From assembly GCF_000013025.1 (NCBI RefSeq), contig NC_008358.1, positions 558,001-622,000 of the forward strand: a stretch of DNA of 64,000 nt, read 5' to 3'. Position numbers and translations under genes: made by a program. The DNA is from Hyphomonas neptunium ATCC 15444 (GTDB taxonomy: Bacteria > Pseudomonadota > Alphaproteobacteria > Caulobacterales > Hyphomonadaceae). Position 1 is the stretch's first letter; every line of letters starts with the position of its first letter. Positions 49,745 to 58,932 of this stretch are shown one piece after another. The notes beneath the pieces are model-generated. The model searched no databases, was not told where the DNA came from, and worked only from the letters and a program-made list of their open reading frames with translations.

Positions 49745-50221
49745 GCCGGGGCCGAGAAGGGCGAGGGCCTCGGTCACATAAGGCTTGCAGTCTTCCGGCA
49801 CGCCCAGGAAGGGCGCCTGATTGAAATAGATCCGGCGGCTGACCTGATATTCCAGCCCCTCCATGATCTGCCCTTTCACCTTCTCGGTCGGCCCCAGTTC
49901 CAGCGCGGCAAGATAGTCGCGCATCGCGCATTGCGGATAGGCTTCCGGCCAGTCGGCAACATAGAGCCCGCGCAGGAATCCTCGGCGTTGCAGTGCATCA
50001 GCCTTCTGCGTGTCCGTCACGTCTGGGCGCGCGAGCAGCTGGCCCAGCGCCTCATCGGCCTTCTCTACCGGCTTGGTCTTGAAATGGGCGGCATAGACAA
50101 TCGGCGCAAATTCTTCGTCCGTCAGTTTCACTACCGGTTCGGCCGGGGGTGTCCCGGCCGGCGCCGAGGCGCAGGCGGTCATCAGCGCGGCCAGTCCTGC
50201 GGCTGCAATTGCTCTCATCAT
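49739..50221 (-). CDS. Small lipoprotein, hypothetical
   Basis: 160 residues from the ATG at 50221 (AGAGG upstream). MMRAIAAAGLAALMTACASA is a lipoprotein signal with its cysteine in MTAC. The mature part is helical (EKADEALGQLLARPDVTDTQ, then RRGFLRGLYVADWPEAYPQC), with spacing like TPR repeats, and has two more cysteines. No family recognised. It is divergent from pdeM. Confidence 0.65.
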   Translation of the reverse strand: MMRAIAAAGLAALMTACASAPAGTPPAEPVVKLTDEEFAPIVYAAHFKTKPVEKADEALGQLLARPDVTDTQKADALQRRGFLRGLYVADWPEAYPQCAMRDYLAALELGPTEKVKGQIMEGLEYQVSRRIYFNQAPFLGVPEDCKPYVTEALALLGPGK

Positions 50222-50362
50222 GGTGCCTCTCCCCAATGCCCGGCCCCAATGCCCGGATGTGCGGTGAAGGAAACCCTATCCCGCCCCCTGGCTCCATCCC
50301 CCGTTCCGGGGGTATGCGTCGCCCCGTTGACCGGCGCCCCGCTTCGCCCCAATCCTACCCCC

Positions 50363-51097
50363 ATGACCGCTGCCCGCGCCCTCCCCAATGAAACGCTGCT
50401 CCACCTTGCCGGAGAGCTGCTGACGCCGACGCCCGAAGGCGCCCTCTGGTGGGCGGCGCGGCGGCTGCTTGTGGTGTCCGATCTCCACCTGGAGAAAGGC
50501 TCGAATTACGCCGCCGCTGGCCAGCTTCTCCCGCCATATGACACCGGCGCCACCCTCGCCCGCGTCGAGGCGCTGTGCGCCCGCCTGCAGCCGGAAACCA
50601 TCCTCTCCCTCGGCGACAGTTTCCATGATCGTCAGTCGGAGTTTCGTCTCCCGCCGCCCTACGCAGACCGCATCCGTGCGCTCACCGCCGCCCATGACTG
50701 GGTCTGGATCGAAGGCAACCACGACCCCGATCCCCCGGCCCATCTCGGCGGGCGCGCCGCAAAGGTCCTGCGCCTTGACGGCCTCGTCTTCCGGCATGAG
50801 CCCGAAGGGGAAGCAGGCGAGATCGCGGGCCACCTTCACCCCGTCGCCAAGGTGGCCGGGCGCGGCCGCGCCGTGCGCCGGCGCTGCTTTGCGTCCGATG
50901 GCGCCCGCCTCGTGATGCCTGCCATGGGCGCCTTTGCCGGCGGCCTGAATATTCTGGATACGGCCTTTTCGTCGGTCTTCCCCGAAGGCTGCATGGCCTT
51001 CGCGATGGGGGAGGGGCGGGTATATTCCCTTCCGCGCCGCCATCTCATCCCCGATGTCCGCACGGGCGGGGCCAGCTCCGGCGGCTGGCGGCTCTAG
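50363..51097 (+). CDS. pdeM: Ligase-associated DNA damage response endonuclease PdeM
   Basis: Calcineurin-like metallophosphoesterase of 244 residues acting in DNA repair. Metal ligands are seen in VVSDLHLEKG (D, H), SLGDSFHDR (D), WIEGNHDPDP (N, H) and AGHLHP near residue 155. The early WWAARRLLVVSDLHLEKGSN wording is specific for PdeM. In many bacteria it is next to the Lhr-like helicase, ligase and exonuclease; here only the helicase is in view, about 4.5 kb upstream on the same strand. ATG at 50363. Confidence 0.9.
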   Translation: MTAARALPNETLLHLAGELLTPTPEGALWWAARRLLVVSDLHLEKGSNYAAAGQLLPPYDTGATLARVEALCARLQPETILSLGDSFHDRQSEFRLPPPYADRIRALTAAHDWVWIEGNHDPDPPAHLGGRAAKVLRLDGLVFRHEPEGEAGEIAGHLHPVAKVAGRGRAVRRRCFASDGARLVMPAMGAFAGGLNILDTAFSSVFPEGCMAFAMGEGRVYSLPRRHLIPDVRTGGASSGGWRL

Positions 51098-51199
51098 CGC
51101 GGCGGCCTGCGTAGCCACGCCGCATGGCGCAGCGGTCCGGCATACTTTAGGGTTTCTTGAAGTACGGACGCCCGCAAACTCTCGCGCCCGCCAGCGATC

Positions 51200-52462
51200 G
51201 TGACCCCTAAACTCTTCACCACCCTGAAGACCTACACGCCGAAGCTCTTCGCGGCAGATGCCTTTGCCGGCGTCACCGTCGCCATGGTCGCCCTCCCGCT
51301 CAGCCTCGCCATCGCCATCGCCTCGGGCGCGGATCCCGGCATCGGCCTCATCACGGCGATCATCGGCGGCCTTCTCATCTCGCTCCTCGGCGGCAGCCGG
51401 GTACAGATCGGCGGGCCCACCGGGGCCTTCATCGTCGTGGTTTATGGCGTTATCGCCGCCCATGGCTTTGATGGCCTCGTCCTCGCCACGTTGATGGCGG
51501 GGCTTATCCTCCTCGCCGCCGGGTTCCTGAGGCTCGGAAACCTCATCCAGTTCATTCCCGAGGCCGTCGTCAACGGCTTCACCATCGGCATCGCCATCAT
51601 TATCGCCACCAGCCAGATCAAGGATCTGCTCGGGCTTCAGGTTGATCATCTGCCGGCGGAATTCCTGGAAAAGCTCCCCGCCCTCTGGCAGGCAAGGGAG
51701 AGCTTCAGCCCCGCCGCCCTCGGCATTGGCCTTTCCACCATCCTCCTGATCATCCTCTTCCGCCGCCTCGCGCCCCGCTGGCCGGGCCTCATCGTTGCGG
51801 TCGGCATCACCTCGGCCACCGTCGCCTTCGCCCATCTCCCGGTCGAAACCATCGCCAGCCGTTTCGGAGACCTGCCCTCCAGCCTCCCCATGCCCACCTT
51901 CCCGGACGTGACGCTGGCCCGCCTGCAGGAACTGCTCCCCTCGGCCCTCATCATCGCCTTCCTCGCAGGCGTCGAATCGCTCCTCTCGGCGATGGTGGCA
52001 GACCGGATGACCGGCGGCCATCACCGCCCCAATGCGGAGCTCATCGCCCAGGGCGCGGCCAATCTCGGATCGGGTCTTTTCGGCGGTCTCCCGGCCACCG
52101 GCGCGATCGCGCGCACGGCAACGAACGTAAAGGCCGGCGGGCGCACGCCGGTGTCCGGAATTGTCCATGCTTTGACCCTGTTTGTCATCATGGTGTCCCT
52201 GTCTGACCTCGCCGGGCAGCTTGCCTTGCCCGCTTTGGCCGGGCTTTTGCTGCTGACGGCCTGGAATATGAGCGAGCCGGACAAGTGGCGGGACTACGCC
52301 CGTCTCCCCCTGGAAGACCGGCTGCTCCTGATCCTCACCCTCGTCCTCACAGTGGTCGCAGACCTCGCAATCGCCATCGGCGTGGGTGTTGGTCTCGGCC
52401 TCGCCCTGCGCCTGCGCCGCCGCAATATCCCCCCATCAGACTGGACACCGCCCAGCCGTTGA
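51200..52462 (+). CDS. SulP-family anion transporter without STAS domain
   Basis: Inner-membrane transporter of 420 residues with about 10-12 spans. DAFAGVTVAMVALPLSLAIA at the N-terminus, GGSRVQIGGPTGAFIVVV and FGGLPATGAIARTATNVKAG are SulP signatures. It ends shortly after the last helix, so the cytoplasmic STAS domain is absent. Probable substrate is sulfate, bicarbonate or a dicarboxylate. The start is a GTG at 51200. No carbonic anhydrase gene is adjacent. Confidence 0.9.
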   Translation: MTPKLFTTLKTYTPKLFAADAFAGVTVAMVALPLSLAIAIASGADPGIGLITAIIGGLLISLLGGSRVQIGGPTGAFIVVVYGVIAAHGFDGLVLATLMAGLILLAAGFLRLGNLIQFIPEAVVNGFTIGIAIIIATSQIKDLLGLQVDHLPAEFLEKLPALWQARESFSPAALGIGLSTILLIILFRRLAPRWPGLIVAVGITSATVAFAHLPVETIASRFGDLPSSLPMPTFPDVTLARLQELLPSALIIAFLAGVESLLSAMVADRMTGGHHRPNAELIAQGAANLGSGLFGGLPATGAIARTATNVKAGGRTPVSGIVHALTLFVIMVSLSDLAGQLALPALAGLLLLTAWNMSEPDKWRDYARLPLEDRLLLILTLVLTVVADLAIAIGVGVGLGLALRLRRRNIPPSDWTPPSR

Positions 52463-52474
52463 CGATAGGCATAA

Positions 52475-52491
52475 ATTCCTGCAATAGGAAT
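52475..52491. promoter_or_regulatory. Operator candidate of the S24 regulator
   Basis: ATTCCT-GCAAT-AGGAAT, 31 bases before the regulator start and within an A/T-rich leader. TTGACG at 52459-52464 stands upstream, so the repeat would cover the promoter. This suggests autorepression. Confidence 0.45.
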
Positions 52492-52522
52492 AAATTCTAT
52501 ATTTTCAGACGGATGCGTGGCG

Positions 52523-53140
52523 ATGCAGCACAAGGACATCTGGCGGGGGCTTGATCTCCTCGCCGCCCATCACGGCCTCACCGCCTCAGCCCTCGCCAAA
52601 CGCGCGGGGCTCGACCCTACAAGTTTCAACCCGTCCAAACGCGAGGCCGCCGATGGCCGCCCCCGCTGGCCCAGCACAGAGAGCCTCGCCCGCGTGCTCG
52701 ACGCCGTTGGCGCAGGCTTTGACGATTTCGCCGCCCTCGTCGAAGGCCGCCGGGGTGGCTCCGCCCCCCTCATCGGCTTTGCCCAGGCGGGCCAGGACGG
52801 GTTCTTTGATGATGCCGGTTTCCCCGTCGGCGCAGGCTGGGAGGAAGTCCGCTTCCCCGGCCTTGGCGCAGAGACGGTCTACGCCCTTGAAATCAGTGGC
52901 GATTCGATGGAGCCCGCTTATAGGGCCGGAGACCGCATCATCGTCGCCCCCGGCGCCGAAGTGAAACCGGGTGACCGCGTGGTTGCCAAAACTGTAGCAG
53001 GCGAAGTCATGGCCAAGGTGCTGGCCCGGAAGAATACAAGGCTGATCGAACTCGCCTCGCTCAATCCCGCTTATCCCGCCCGCGAGTTCAAACCCTCCGA
53101 AGTCGCCTGGCTCGCCCGCATCCTCTGGGCCAGCCAGTAA
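52523..53140 (+). CDS. LexA-like S24 autoprotease regulator
   Basis: 205-residue repressor with an N-terminal helix-turn-helix (WRGLDLLAAHHGLTASALAK, then RAGLDPTSF) and a C-terminal S24 peptidase domain. The catalytic Ser is in ISGDSMEPAY and the Lys in VVAKTVAGE. A possible Ala-Gly self-cleavage site is in GFAQAGQDG. It is not LexA itself, because the HTH is of the Cro/C1-like kind. It is related to phage-type and stress repressors. ATG at 52523; a GTG two codons earlier is possible. Preceded by an inverted repeat likely to be its own operator. Confidence 0.85.
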   Translation: MQHKDIWRGLDLLAAHHGLTASALAKRAGLDPTSFNPSKREAADGRPRWPSTESLARVLDAVGAGFDDFAALVEGRRGGSAPLIGFAQAGQDGFFDDAGFPVGAGWEEVRFPGLGAETVYALEISGDSMEPAYRAGDRIIVAPGAEVKPGDRVVAKTVAGEVMAKVLARKNTRLIELASLNPAYPAREFKPSEVAWLARILWASQ

Positions 53141-53149
53141 ACCCTCCGC

Positions 53150-53626
53150 TCACTCCGCCTCAGCCGGAAATGCGTCCACGCAGGTTTTCAGGATCTCAAT
53201 CCCGCTGCCCAGGCCGGGTACGGGAAAGCTGGCGCTCGCCTCATCGGAGGTGAGGCTAAAGGTGCCTTGCGCCCGGAACTGGTCGAGGATCGCATCCACC
53301 ATCTCGTCCGGAAAGAACACGAACACCGCTTCGGGCCGGTCTGCGGCCTTGCGCAGCGCGATGGTGCCCCCGCGGCCGCTGGCATAGGCGATGCGCCCCT
53401 CGGCCCCGTCCGCCACAGCGGCAAACTGAGGCGCGGCGACAGTTATGAAATTCCGGTCGCTCATCAGCGTGATGTTCATCATCGGCGGGCCTTCGCCATA
53501 CCACAGCATGCACGACCACTGGCCCGTCGGCGCCTGGCTCGGCACGTCGTTGACGCCCCAGGTCTCGGCTGAGGCGGGCAGGGAGGCGGCCAGCAGCGCA
53601 GCGGCGGCGAGGATGTGTCTGCGCAT
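53150..53626 (-). CDS. Periplasmic protein of unknown function
   Basis: 158 residues. Signal peptide MRRHILAAAALLAASLPASA, then a beta-rich mature part with two cysteines (QWSCMLW, LKTCVDAF). A pattern such as NFITVAAPQFAAVADG, IALRKAAD and SLTSDEASASFPVPG resembles small invasion-associated-locus-B-like or DUF-type secreted proteins, but I do not assign one. ATG at 53626 chosen for the signal peptide. Confidence 0.6.
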   Translation of the reverse strand: MRRHILAAAALLAASLPASAETWGVNDVPSQAPTGQWSCMLWYGEGPPMMNITLMSDRNFITVAAPQFAAVADGAEGRIAYASGRGGTIALRKAADRPEAVFVFFPDEMVDAILDQFRAQGTFSLTSDEASASFPVPGLGSGIEILKTCVDAFPAEAE

Positions 53627-53833
53627 GGAATGATCCTTCAGGCAGAGAAACTGGCCAGCAGAATGCGTCAAACCGGGCACCCCGCCCACCCCCCAAACAG
53701 GGGCAAGGACGGGGGCCGCCTGGCTCACACGCCGCCATGCCCCGAGGGAATCGCACCCGTCAGCGCGCCCATGGATTGCGCGCATCCTCCGGGCGAGTCA
53801 GTAAGCAGCCAGAATTCAAAGGCTTGCCCTCCC

Positions 53834-55318
53834 ATGACCGATCCCAAACCGCCCGTCCCCCAGCCAGGGCTCGACCCCCAGGATTGGGCAGCCTTCCGCC
53901 AGACGGCGCATGACCTGCTCGACGCCGCGATCGACAAGATGACCGCCAACCGCGAAGGCCGCGTCTGGACCCCGTTCCCGGCCGAGATGAAAGCCGCCTT
54001 TGCCCGGCCTCTCCCAAAGGAAGGGCAGGGAGAGGCAGACCTCGCCGCCCAGCTCGCCGCACTGCTGCCCTATGGGGTGGGCAACACTCATCCGCGCTTC
54101 TTCGGCTGGGTGCATGGCTCGGGCACGCCGCAGAACATGCTGGCCGAGATTGTCGCCAGCGCGATCAACGCGAACGCCGGCGGGCGCGATCACGGCGCCA
54201 TCTATGTTGAGCGCCAGGTCATTGCCTGGTGCCGCGAGATGTTCGGCTTCCCCGAAACCGCCAGCGGCCTCCTCGTCTCGGGCACCTCGCTCGCCACCGT
54301 CATCGCCGTGAAAGCCGCGCGCGATGCGCGCCTCGAATTCCGCAGCCGCAAGGAAGGCATCTGCGGAGACCGTCTCGTGGGCTATGCCTCGGCCGAGGCC
54401 CATGCCTGCAACCCCCGCGCCTTCGACATTCTCGGCCTGGGTACAGATGCCCTGCGCCGTATCCCCGTGAACGACGCCTATGAGATGGACACGGCCGCCC
54501 TGCGCGCCGCCATCCAGGCAGACCGCGAAGCCGGCCTCACGCCTTTCCTGGTCATCGGCACAGCGGGCACCGTCAATACCGGCTCAACCGATCCGCTGGC
54601 GGAGCTTTCAGCCATTGCGAAAGAAGAAAACCTCTGGTTCCATGTCGACGGCGCCTTCGGGGCGCTCGCCCGCCTCTCGCCCGCCCATGCCGAACGCTTC
54701 AAGGCTATCGAGCAGGCTGATTCGGTCGCCTTCGATTTCCATAAATGGCTGCATGTGAACTATGATGCCGGCTGCGTCCTCATCCGCGATGGGGCCCACC
54801 ATCGCCATGCCTTCTCGGACCGTCCGGATTATCTCAAGGGCGCCGAGCGCGGCATTGCGGCGGGCAATCCCTGGCCGGTGGAATATGGCCCGGAGCTGTC
54901 GCGCGGCTTCCGTGCCCTGAAGGTCTGGTCCCAGATCGCCGGTTTTGGCACGGCAAAGCTCGGAGAAGCCATCGCCCGCAACTGCGATCAGGCCGCCTAT
55001 CTCTCCGCAAAGGTCGCCGCCGATACGCGCTTCGATCTCCTCGCCCCGGCAAAGCTCAACATCTGCTGCTTCCGCTACCGCGCCGACGGGCTGGACGAGG
55101 CCGCGCTGGACGCGCTGAACGAGGAAATCGTCATCCGCCTTCAGGAAAGCGGCATCGCCGCGCCATCAACCACCAAGCTGAAAGGCCGCGTTGCCATCCG
55201 CATAAACCTCACCAATCACCGCACGCAGCACAGCGATCTCGATCTTCTGCTCACGGAGATTGTAAAGCTGGGTGAAGATGGGGATGTCAGGGCGTCCCTC
55301 ATTCCCCCGCGTCCATAG
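53834..55318 (+). CDS. PLP-dependent group II decarboxylase (aromatic-amino-acid type)
   Basis: 494-residue decarboxylase family enzyme. Visible are HPRFFGWVHGSGTPQNMLAE, TSGTSLATVIAVKAARD-like substrate-fold wording (LVSGTSLATVIAVKAARD), GTAGTVNTGSTDPL, the cofactor aspartate in WFHVDGAFG and the PLP lysine in SVAFDFHKWLHVNYD. Members remove CO2 from Tyr, Trp, DOPA, Glu or related acids; the substrate is not determinable. ATG at 53834. It ends 20 bases into the 3' end of the convergent M20 gene. Confidence 0.88.
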   Translation: MTDPKPPVPQPGLDPQDWAAFRQTAHDLLDAAIDKMTANREGRVWTPFPAEMKAAFARPLPKEGQGEADLAAQLAALLPYGVGNTHPRFFGWVHGSGTPQNMLAEIVASAINANAGGRDHGAIYVERQVIAWCREMFGFPETASGLLVSGTSLATVIAVKAARDARLEFRSRKEGICGDRLVGYASAEAHACNPRAFDILGLGTDALRRIPVNDAYEMDTAALRAAIQADREAGLTPFLVIGTAGTVNTGSTDPLAELSAIAKEENLWFHVDGAFGALARLSPAHAERFKAIEQADSVAFDFHKWLHVNYDAGCVLIRDGAHHRHAFSDRPDYLKGAERGIAAGNPWPVEYGPELSRGFRALKVWSQIAGFGTAKLGEAIARNCDQAAYLSAKVAADTRFDLLAPAKLNICCFRYRADGLDEAALDALNEEIVIRLQESGIAAPSTTKLKGRVAIRINLTNHRTQHSDLDLLLTEIVKLGEDGDVRASLIPPRP

Positions 55319-56792
55319 CCAGAATAATCTGCGCATAGCCTGTCGCCAGCCGTCCCATATTCTCCACGGCAAGGCGTTCATTGGTGCCGTGGAAACCGGT
55401 GAGGTCTTCGGGCGACATGATCGCCGGCGCAAAGCGGTAGACGTTGGGCGTGATCGCGCTGGCATAGCGCGCATCGGTTGCCCCCAGCACGAGGCCCGGC
55501 GCGGCCGGCGCGCCGCCGGCTGTCGCTTCCGCCACGCTGGCGAGCACGGCATAGGCAAGGTTGTCCGTCGGCGAAACAGGCGAGGCGCCAAGGCCGCGAA
55601 TGCCCTGCTGGCCCACCTTTATCTCGATGCCGTCAATGTCGGCGGTCATCTCGCGCACGTGCTCCATGACGTCCTCTTCGGTATCATTGGGGTGTATACG
55701 GAAGTTCACCATGGCGCTGGCCCTCTGGGCGAGTACGTTTTCCTTGGCTGATCCTGCCAGCATGGTCGGCGCGGTCGTCGTGCGGATCATGGCGTTGCCT
55801 GCCGAAATCCCGCTCATCTGCTGGTCGATCATGCCTTCGAAGAGCCAGAGATTGGCAAACGCCATCTTCTGCATGAAAGGCATGTCATTGGCGGCGGAGC
55901 GGAAAAGGTCCGACACCGGAGGTTTCGAGAAATCCGCCTTCATCTGGTTGTCGTCCAGCGCCACCACAGCGCGGGCCAGGCGCACAGCTGCCGAATCGCG
56001 CGGCGGCGTGGACGAATGCCCGCCTTCGCCCGTCGCGATGATTTCCAGTGTCAGATAGCCTTTCTCGGCAATCCCGATGAACCCCATCGCCTTGCCCGAA
56101 AGCGGGGAGGGGTCGACGATCATGAAGCCTTCATCCAGCGCCATCTCCGGCTCGATGCCGCGCGATTTCAAGAGCGCAATGCCCGCCTCGGCGCCCGAAC
56201 CGGAAACTTCTTCGTCATGGTCAAACATGAAATAAATTGTGCGTTTCGGCTGGAAACCTGATGTGGCCAGCGCCTCAGCCGCTTCCATAAGCGCCACGAG
56301 GGAGCCTTTGTCGTCAATCACGCCGCGGCCATAAACATAGCCGTCAACGATCTCGCCATCGAACGGGCCGCCGGTCCAGTCTCCCTCCGTGCCGATATTC
56401 ACCGGCACAACATCCTGGTGCGCCATCAGCAGGATCGGCTTCAATCCGGGATCAGATCCTTCCCAAGTATAGAGCAGGGTGAGGGTCTCCGGCACCAGTT
56501 CTTTCTGCATTGCAGCATGGGCTGCGGGATAGGTTTCTTCCAGCCACTGATGCAGCGCGTTCCACGGTCCTTCCTGACCCGGACGCGGATCACCGGGCGC
56601 AATCGTGATCGTGCGAAACTGGATCGCGCGGGAGAGATTTTGTGCGCCGCGTTCAGAGGAAATCTCCGGCGCGGCGGGAAGCTCCACCCGGCCACCGACA
56701 GGGTCGGCCCCATAGCTCGCGGTACGGAACAGAACGACGGCAATGATGATGCCGATGATGGCGCCAAGGCCAACCAGTATATTGCGGATCAT
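55299..56792 (-). CDS. Membrane-anchored M20-family peptidase
   Basis: 497 residues, carboxypeptidase-S/aminoacylase-like. An N-terminal hydrophobic helix (NILVGLGAIIGIIIAVVLF) anchors or exports it. Metal ligands are MAHQDVVPV (His), YGRGVIDDKGSL (Asp), FDHDEEVSGSG (Glu-Glu) and the late GATDARY with GFHGTNERL. The dimerisation lid domain lies between. It probably cleaves dipeptides or N-acyl amino acids in the periplasm. Its 3' end overlaps the decarboxylase gene by 20 bp. Confidence 0.9.
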   Translation of the reverse strand: MIRNILVGLGAIIGIIIAVVLFRTASYGADPVGGRVELPAAPEISSERGAQNLSRAIQFRTITIAPGDPRPGQEGPWNALHQWLEETYPAAHAAMQKELVPETLTLLYTWEGSDPGLKPILLMAHQDVVPVNIGTEGDWTGGPFDGEIVDGYVYGRGVIDDKGSLVALMEAAEALATSGFQPKRTIYFMFDHDEEVSGSGAEAGIALLKSRGIEPEMALDEGFMIVDPSPLSGKAMGFIGIAEKGYLTLEIIATGEGGHSSTPPRDSAAVRLARAVVALDDNQMKADFSKPPVSDLFRSAANDMPFMQKMAFANLWLFEGMIDQQMSGISAGNAMIRTTTAPTMLAGSAKENVLAQRASAMVNFRIHPNDTEEDVMEHVREMTADIDGIEIKVGQQGIRGLGASPVSPTDNLAYAVLASVAEATAGGAPAAPGLVLGATDARYASAITPNVYRFAPAIMSPEDLTGFHGTNERLAVENMGRLATGYAQIILAMDAGE

Positions 56793-56913
56793 GGCGTCGC
56801 CCGTCCTCCCTGCTTCTGGCGCCGCAGTTTGCGTGGCATCGGCGCCACGTCAAGCGAGGGCGCAGCTAAAAAATGACTTGGCCGTCACCTTCGCTCAAGG
56901 CAGTGTGCGCGCC

Positions 56914-58302
56914 ATGTCCCAGTCCCCCACCAAGCGTTTGTCGTTCCCGCGAGTGCTCGCCTTTGCCTCGCTCAGCATTCCCATTGCCGGGGTCGGCCTG
57001 CCGCTGGGGGTCTACCTCGCGCCGCTCTATGCCAATGAAGCGCCTCATGGGGTTGGCCTCGGTCTGGAGCTGACCGGGCTCCTCTTCATGCTGCTGCGCT
57101 TCTGGGACATCTTCACCGATCCGATCATGGGCTACATGGTCGACCGCTACCGCACGCCGCTCGGGCGTGTGCGCCACTGGATCATCCTCTGTGTACCGAT
57201 CCTCGGCATCTCCACCTTCTTTGTCTACATGCCGCCGGCCGGGGCAGGACCCGTCTACTTCATCGGCTGGATGCTGCTGTTCTATGTCGGTTTCACGCTG
57301 CTCCAGACGTCACGCTCCTCCTGGGTGCCGGCCATTGCCAGCGATTATGACGACCGCTCACGGCTGTTCCTCTGGCCAGAGATCGTATCGGTGTTTGCCA
57401 TGCTGGCTTTGCTGGCTACGCCGCTGATCCTCTCCACGATTGGGGTGGAGGCAGACAGGTTCGGGCAGGTGGCCGTCATGGGCTGGGTGATGATTATCGC
57501 CCTGCCGATTGCGGTGGCGCTGTCGTGTTTCTTCGTGCCCGATCCGCCTTTGCGGGGGGAGTCCAAACAGGTTGAGAAATTCGAGCTGCGCCCGCTGCTG
57601 CAAGCCATTCGCGGGCCGATGTTCAGCCGCCTCCTGACGATTGAGCTGCTTGTATCGACGGCCATTTCAGTGACGGCCGCAAACTTCCTCTTCGTCGCCG
57701 AATATGCGTTTGGCGCCAATGACGCGCAGACCAGCCTGACGCTGATGCTGTTCTTCGTCATGGCCATCATCGCGCTGCCCTTCTGGCTCTGGCTGGCCAA
57801 GAAAACCGAAAAGCGGACCGCCTATTTCATCGCCACCACCTTTTCCGGTATCGCCTTCATCGCCTTCATTCCGCTGGCGCCCTATGGCAATTTCACGACC
57901 TTCCTGATCGCCTCGCTGATTGCGGGCATCCCGTTCAGCGCGCCGATCTTCCTCGCCCGCGCGATGACGGCCGATGTCGTTGAATGGCAGGCCGCAGAGA
58001 CCGGGGAAAACCGCGCCGGTAATTTCTATGCGCTGCTGACGAGCTTCAACAAAGTTGGCTCCAGCCTCGCCTTTGGTGTGGGCTATTTCATTGTTGGCCG
58101 GATCGCCGGTTTCCGCCCCGGCCAGGAAAATTCCGACGCGGCGATCTTTGGTCTTGTCATGGTGTTCGGTTTCCTGCCGGGTCTGCTCTACCTGCTCGCC
58201 GGTTTCCTGGCGCGCGGCTATCCGCTGACCCGCGCTGTGCAGGAAGAAACGGCCCGCAAGCTTGAGGGCCGGATAGAGGTCGCGCCCCCTCCGGTGATCT
58301 GA
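56914..58302 (+). CDS. MFS transporter, GPH (sugar:cation symporter) type
   Basis: 462 residues with twelve membrane spans. FWDIFTDPIMGYMVDRYRTP, with GRVRHWII right after it, is the GPH/MelB signature including the loop 2-3 Asp and Arg. Internal symmetry is visible at FSAPIFLARAMTADVVEWQA. It probably transports a glycoside or related solute with Na+ or H+. ATG at 56914; an in-frame upstream extension covers the neighbour's promoter. Divergent from the M20 peptidase, so a linked uptake/hydrolysis function is possible. Confidence 0.88.
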   Translation: MSQSPTKRLSFPRVLAFASLSIPIAGVGLPLGVYLAPLYANEAPHGVGLGLELTGLLFMLLRFWDIFTDPIMGYMVDRYRTPLGRVRHWIILCVPILGISTFFVYMPPAGAGPVYFIGWMLLFYVGFTLLQTSRSSWVPAIASDYDDRSRLFLWPEIVSVFAMLALLATPLILSTIGVEADRFGQVAVMGWVMIIALPIAVALSCFFVPDPPLRGESKQVEKFELRPLLQAIRGPMFSRLLTIELLVSTAISVTAANFLFVAEYAFGANDAQTSLTLMLFFVMAIIALPFWLWLAKKTEKRTAYFIATTFSGIAFIAFIPLAPYGNFTTFLIASLIAGIPFSAPIFLARAMTADVVEWQAAETGENRAGNFYALLTSFNKVGSSLAFGVGYFIVGRIAGFRPGQENSDAAIFGLVMVFGFLPGLLYLLAGFLARGYPLTRAVQEETARKLEGRIEVAPPPVI

Positions 58303-58320
58303 AGGGCGGTTATCTGAAAC

Positions 58321-58932
58321 CTAGAAGCCACCGCCCTCGGCGAGCCATTCCTTTTCGTCCGGGGTGCTTTCGCGGCCGACCACATCGTTGCGATGCGGGA
58401 AGCGGCCGAAGTCACCGATCACTTTCAGGTGCGCCTCGGCATAGTCTTTCGTGTTGGCGGCGAAGTCGCGGAACTCCGGCCGGGCCTCCGCCGCCAGGGC
58501 GGTGAACAGCGCAACGGCTCTCTCCTGGTCCGCCATCGCTTCGGAATGTTCCAGCGGCAGATAGAAGAACACGCGCTCCACTTCGGAAAGCCCGCGATCC
58601 TCGCCCGCCGCCAGGCCTTCCTTGCACAGATGAAGCGCCAGCATGTCCTGCGCAAAGGCGCGGGGGCTTTTGCGGAAGATGTTGCGGCTCATCTGGTCCA
58701 GCACGATGATCGCCGACAGCCGCTGGCGCGGGCCCCGCGCCGCCCAGTCATGCGCCATCGGTCCGGCCGACAGGGTTTCAAGAAGCGGCTGAAACTGCGC
58801 TGTCAGGATACGGTCAAACGCGTCTCCGCCATTGAACCAGAGCGGTGCATGGGTCTTGAGCACTTCGGGAGATGCGGCTGACCCGCCAAACCAGAAAGCA
58901 TGCACGGTGGCGGGCGAGGGAAGGGCAATCAT
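58321..58932 (-). CDS. DUF924-family protein
   Basis: 203 residues. VHAFWFGG near the N-terminus, [20 protein letters not shown], then [32 protein letters not shown] and [15 protein letters not shown] form the complete DUF924 consensus, an all-helical, TPR-like fold of unknown role. The ATG overlaps the ubiG stop by 4 bp, so it is the second gene of a ubiG-DUF924 unit. Confidence 0.9.
   Translation of the reverse strand: MIALPSPATVHAFWFGGSAASPEVLKTHAPLWFNGGDAFDRILTAQFQPLLETLSAGPMAHDWAARGPRQRLSAIIVLDQMSRNIFRKSPRAFAQDMLALHLCKEGLAAGEDRGLSEVERVFFYLPLEHSEAMADQERAVALFTALAAEARPEFRDFAANTKDYAEAHLKVIGDFGRFPHRNDVVGRESTPDEKEWLAEGGGF

Noticed and set aside
50290-50310. Hairpin ATCCCCC/GGGGGTAT upstream of pdeM
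   Set aside because: Short, imperfectly placed, no T-run and no link to a promoter; likely chance in GC-rich DNA.
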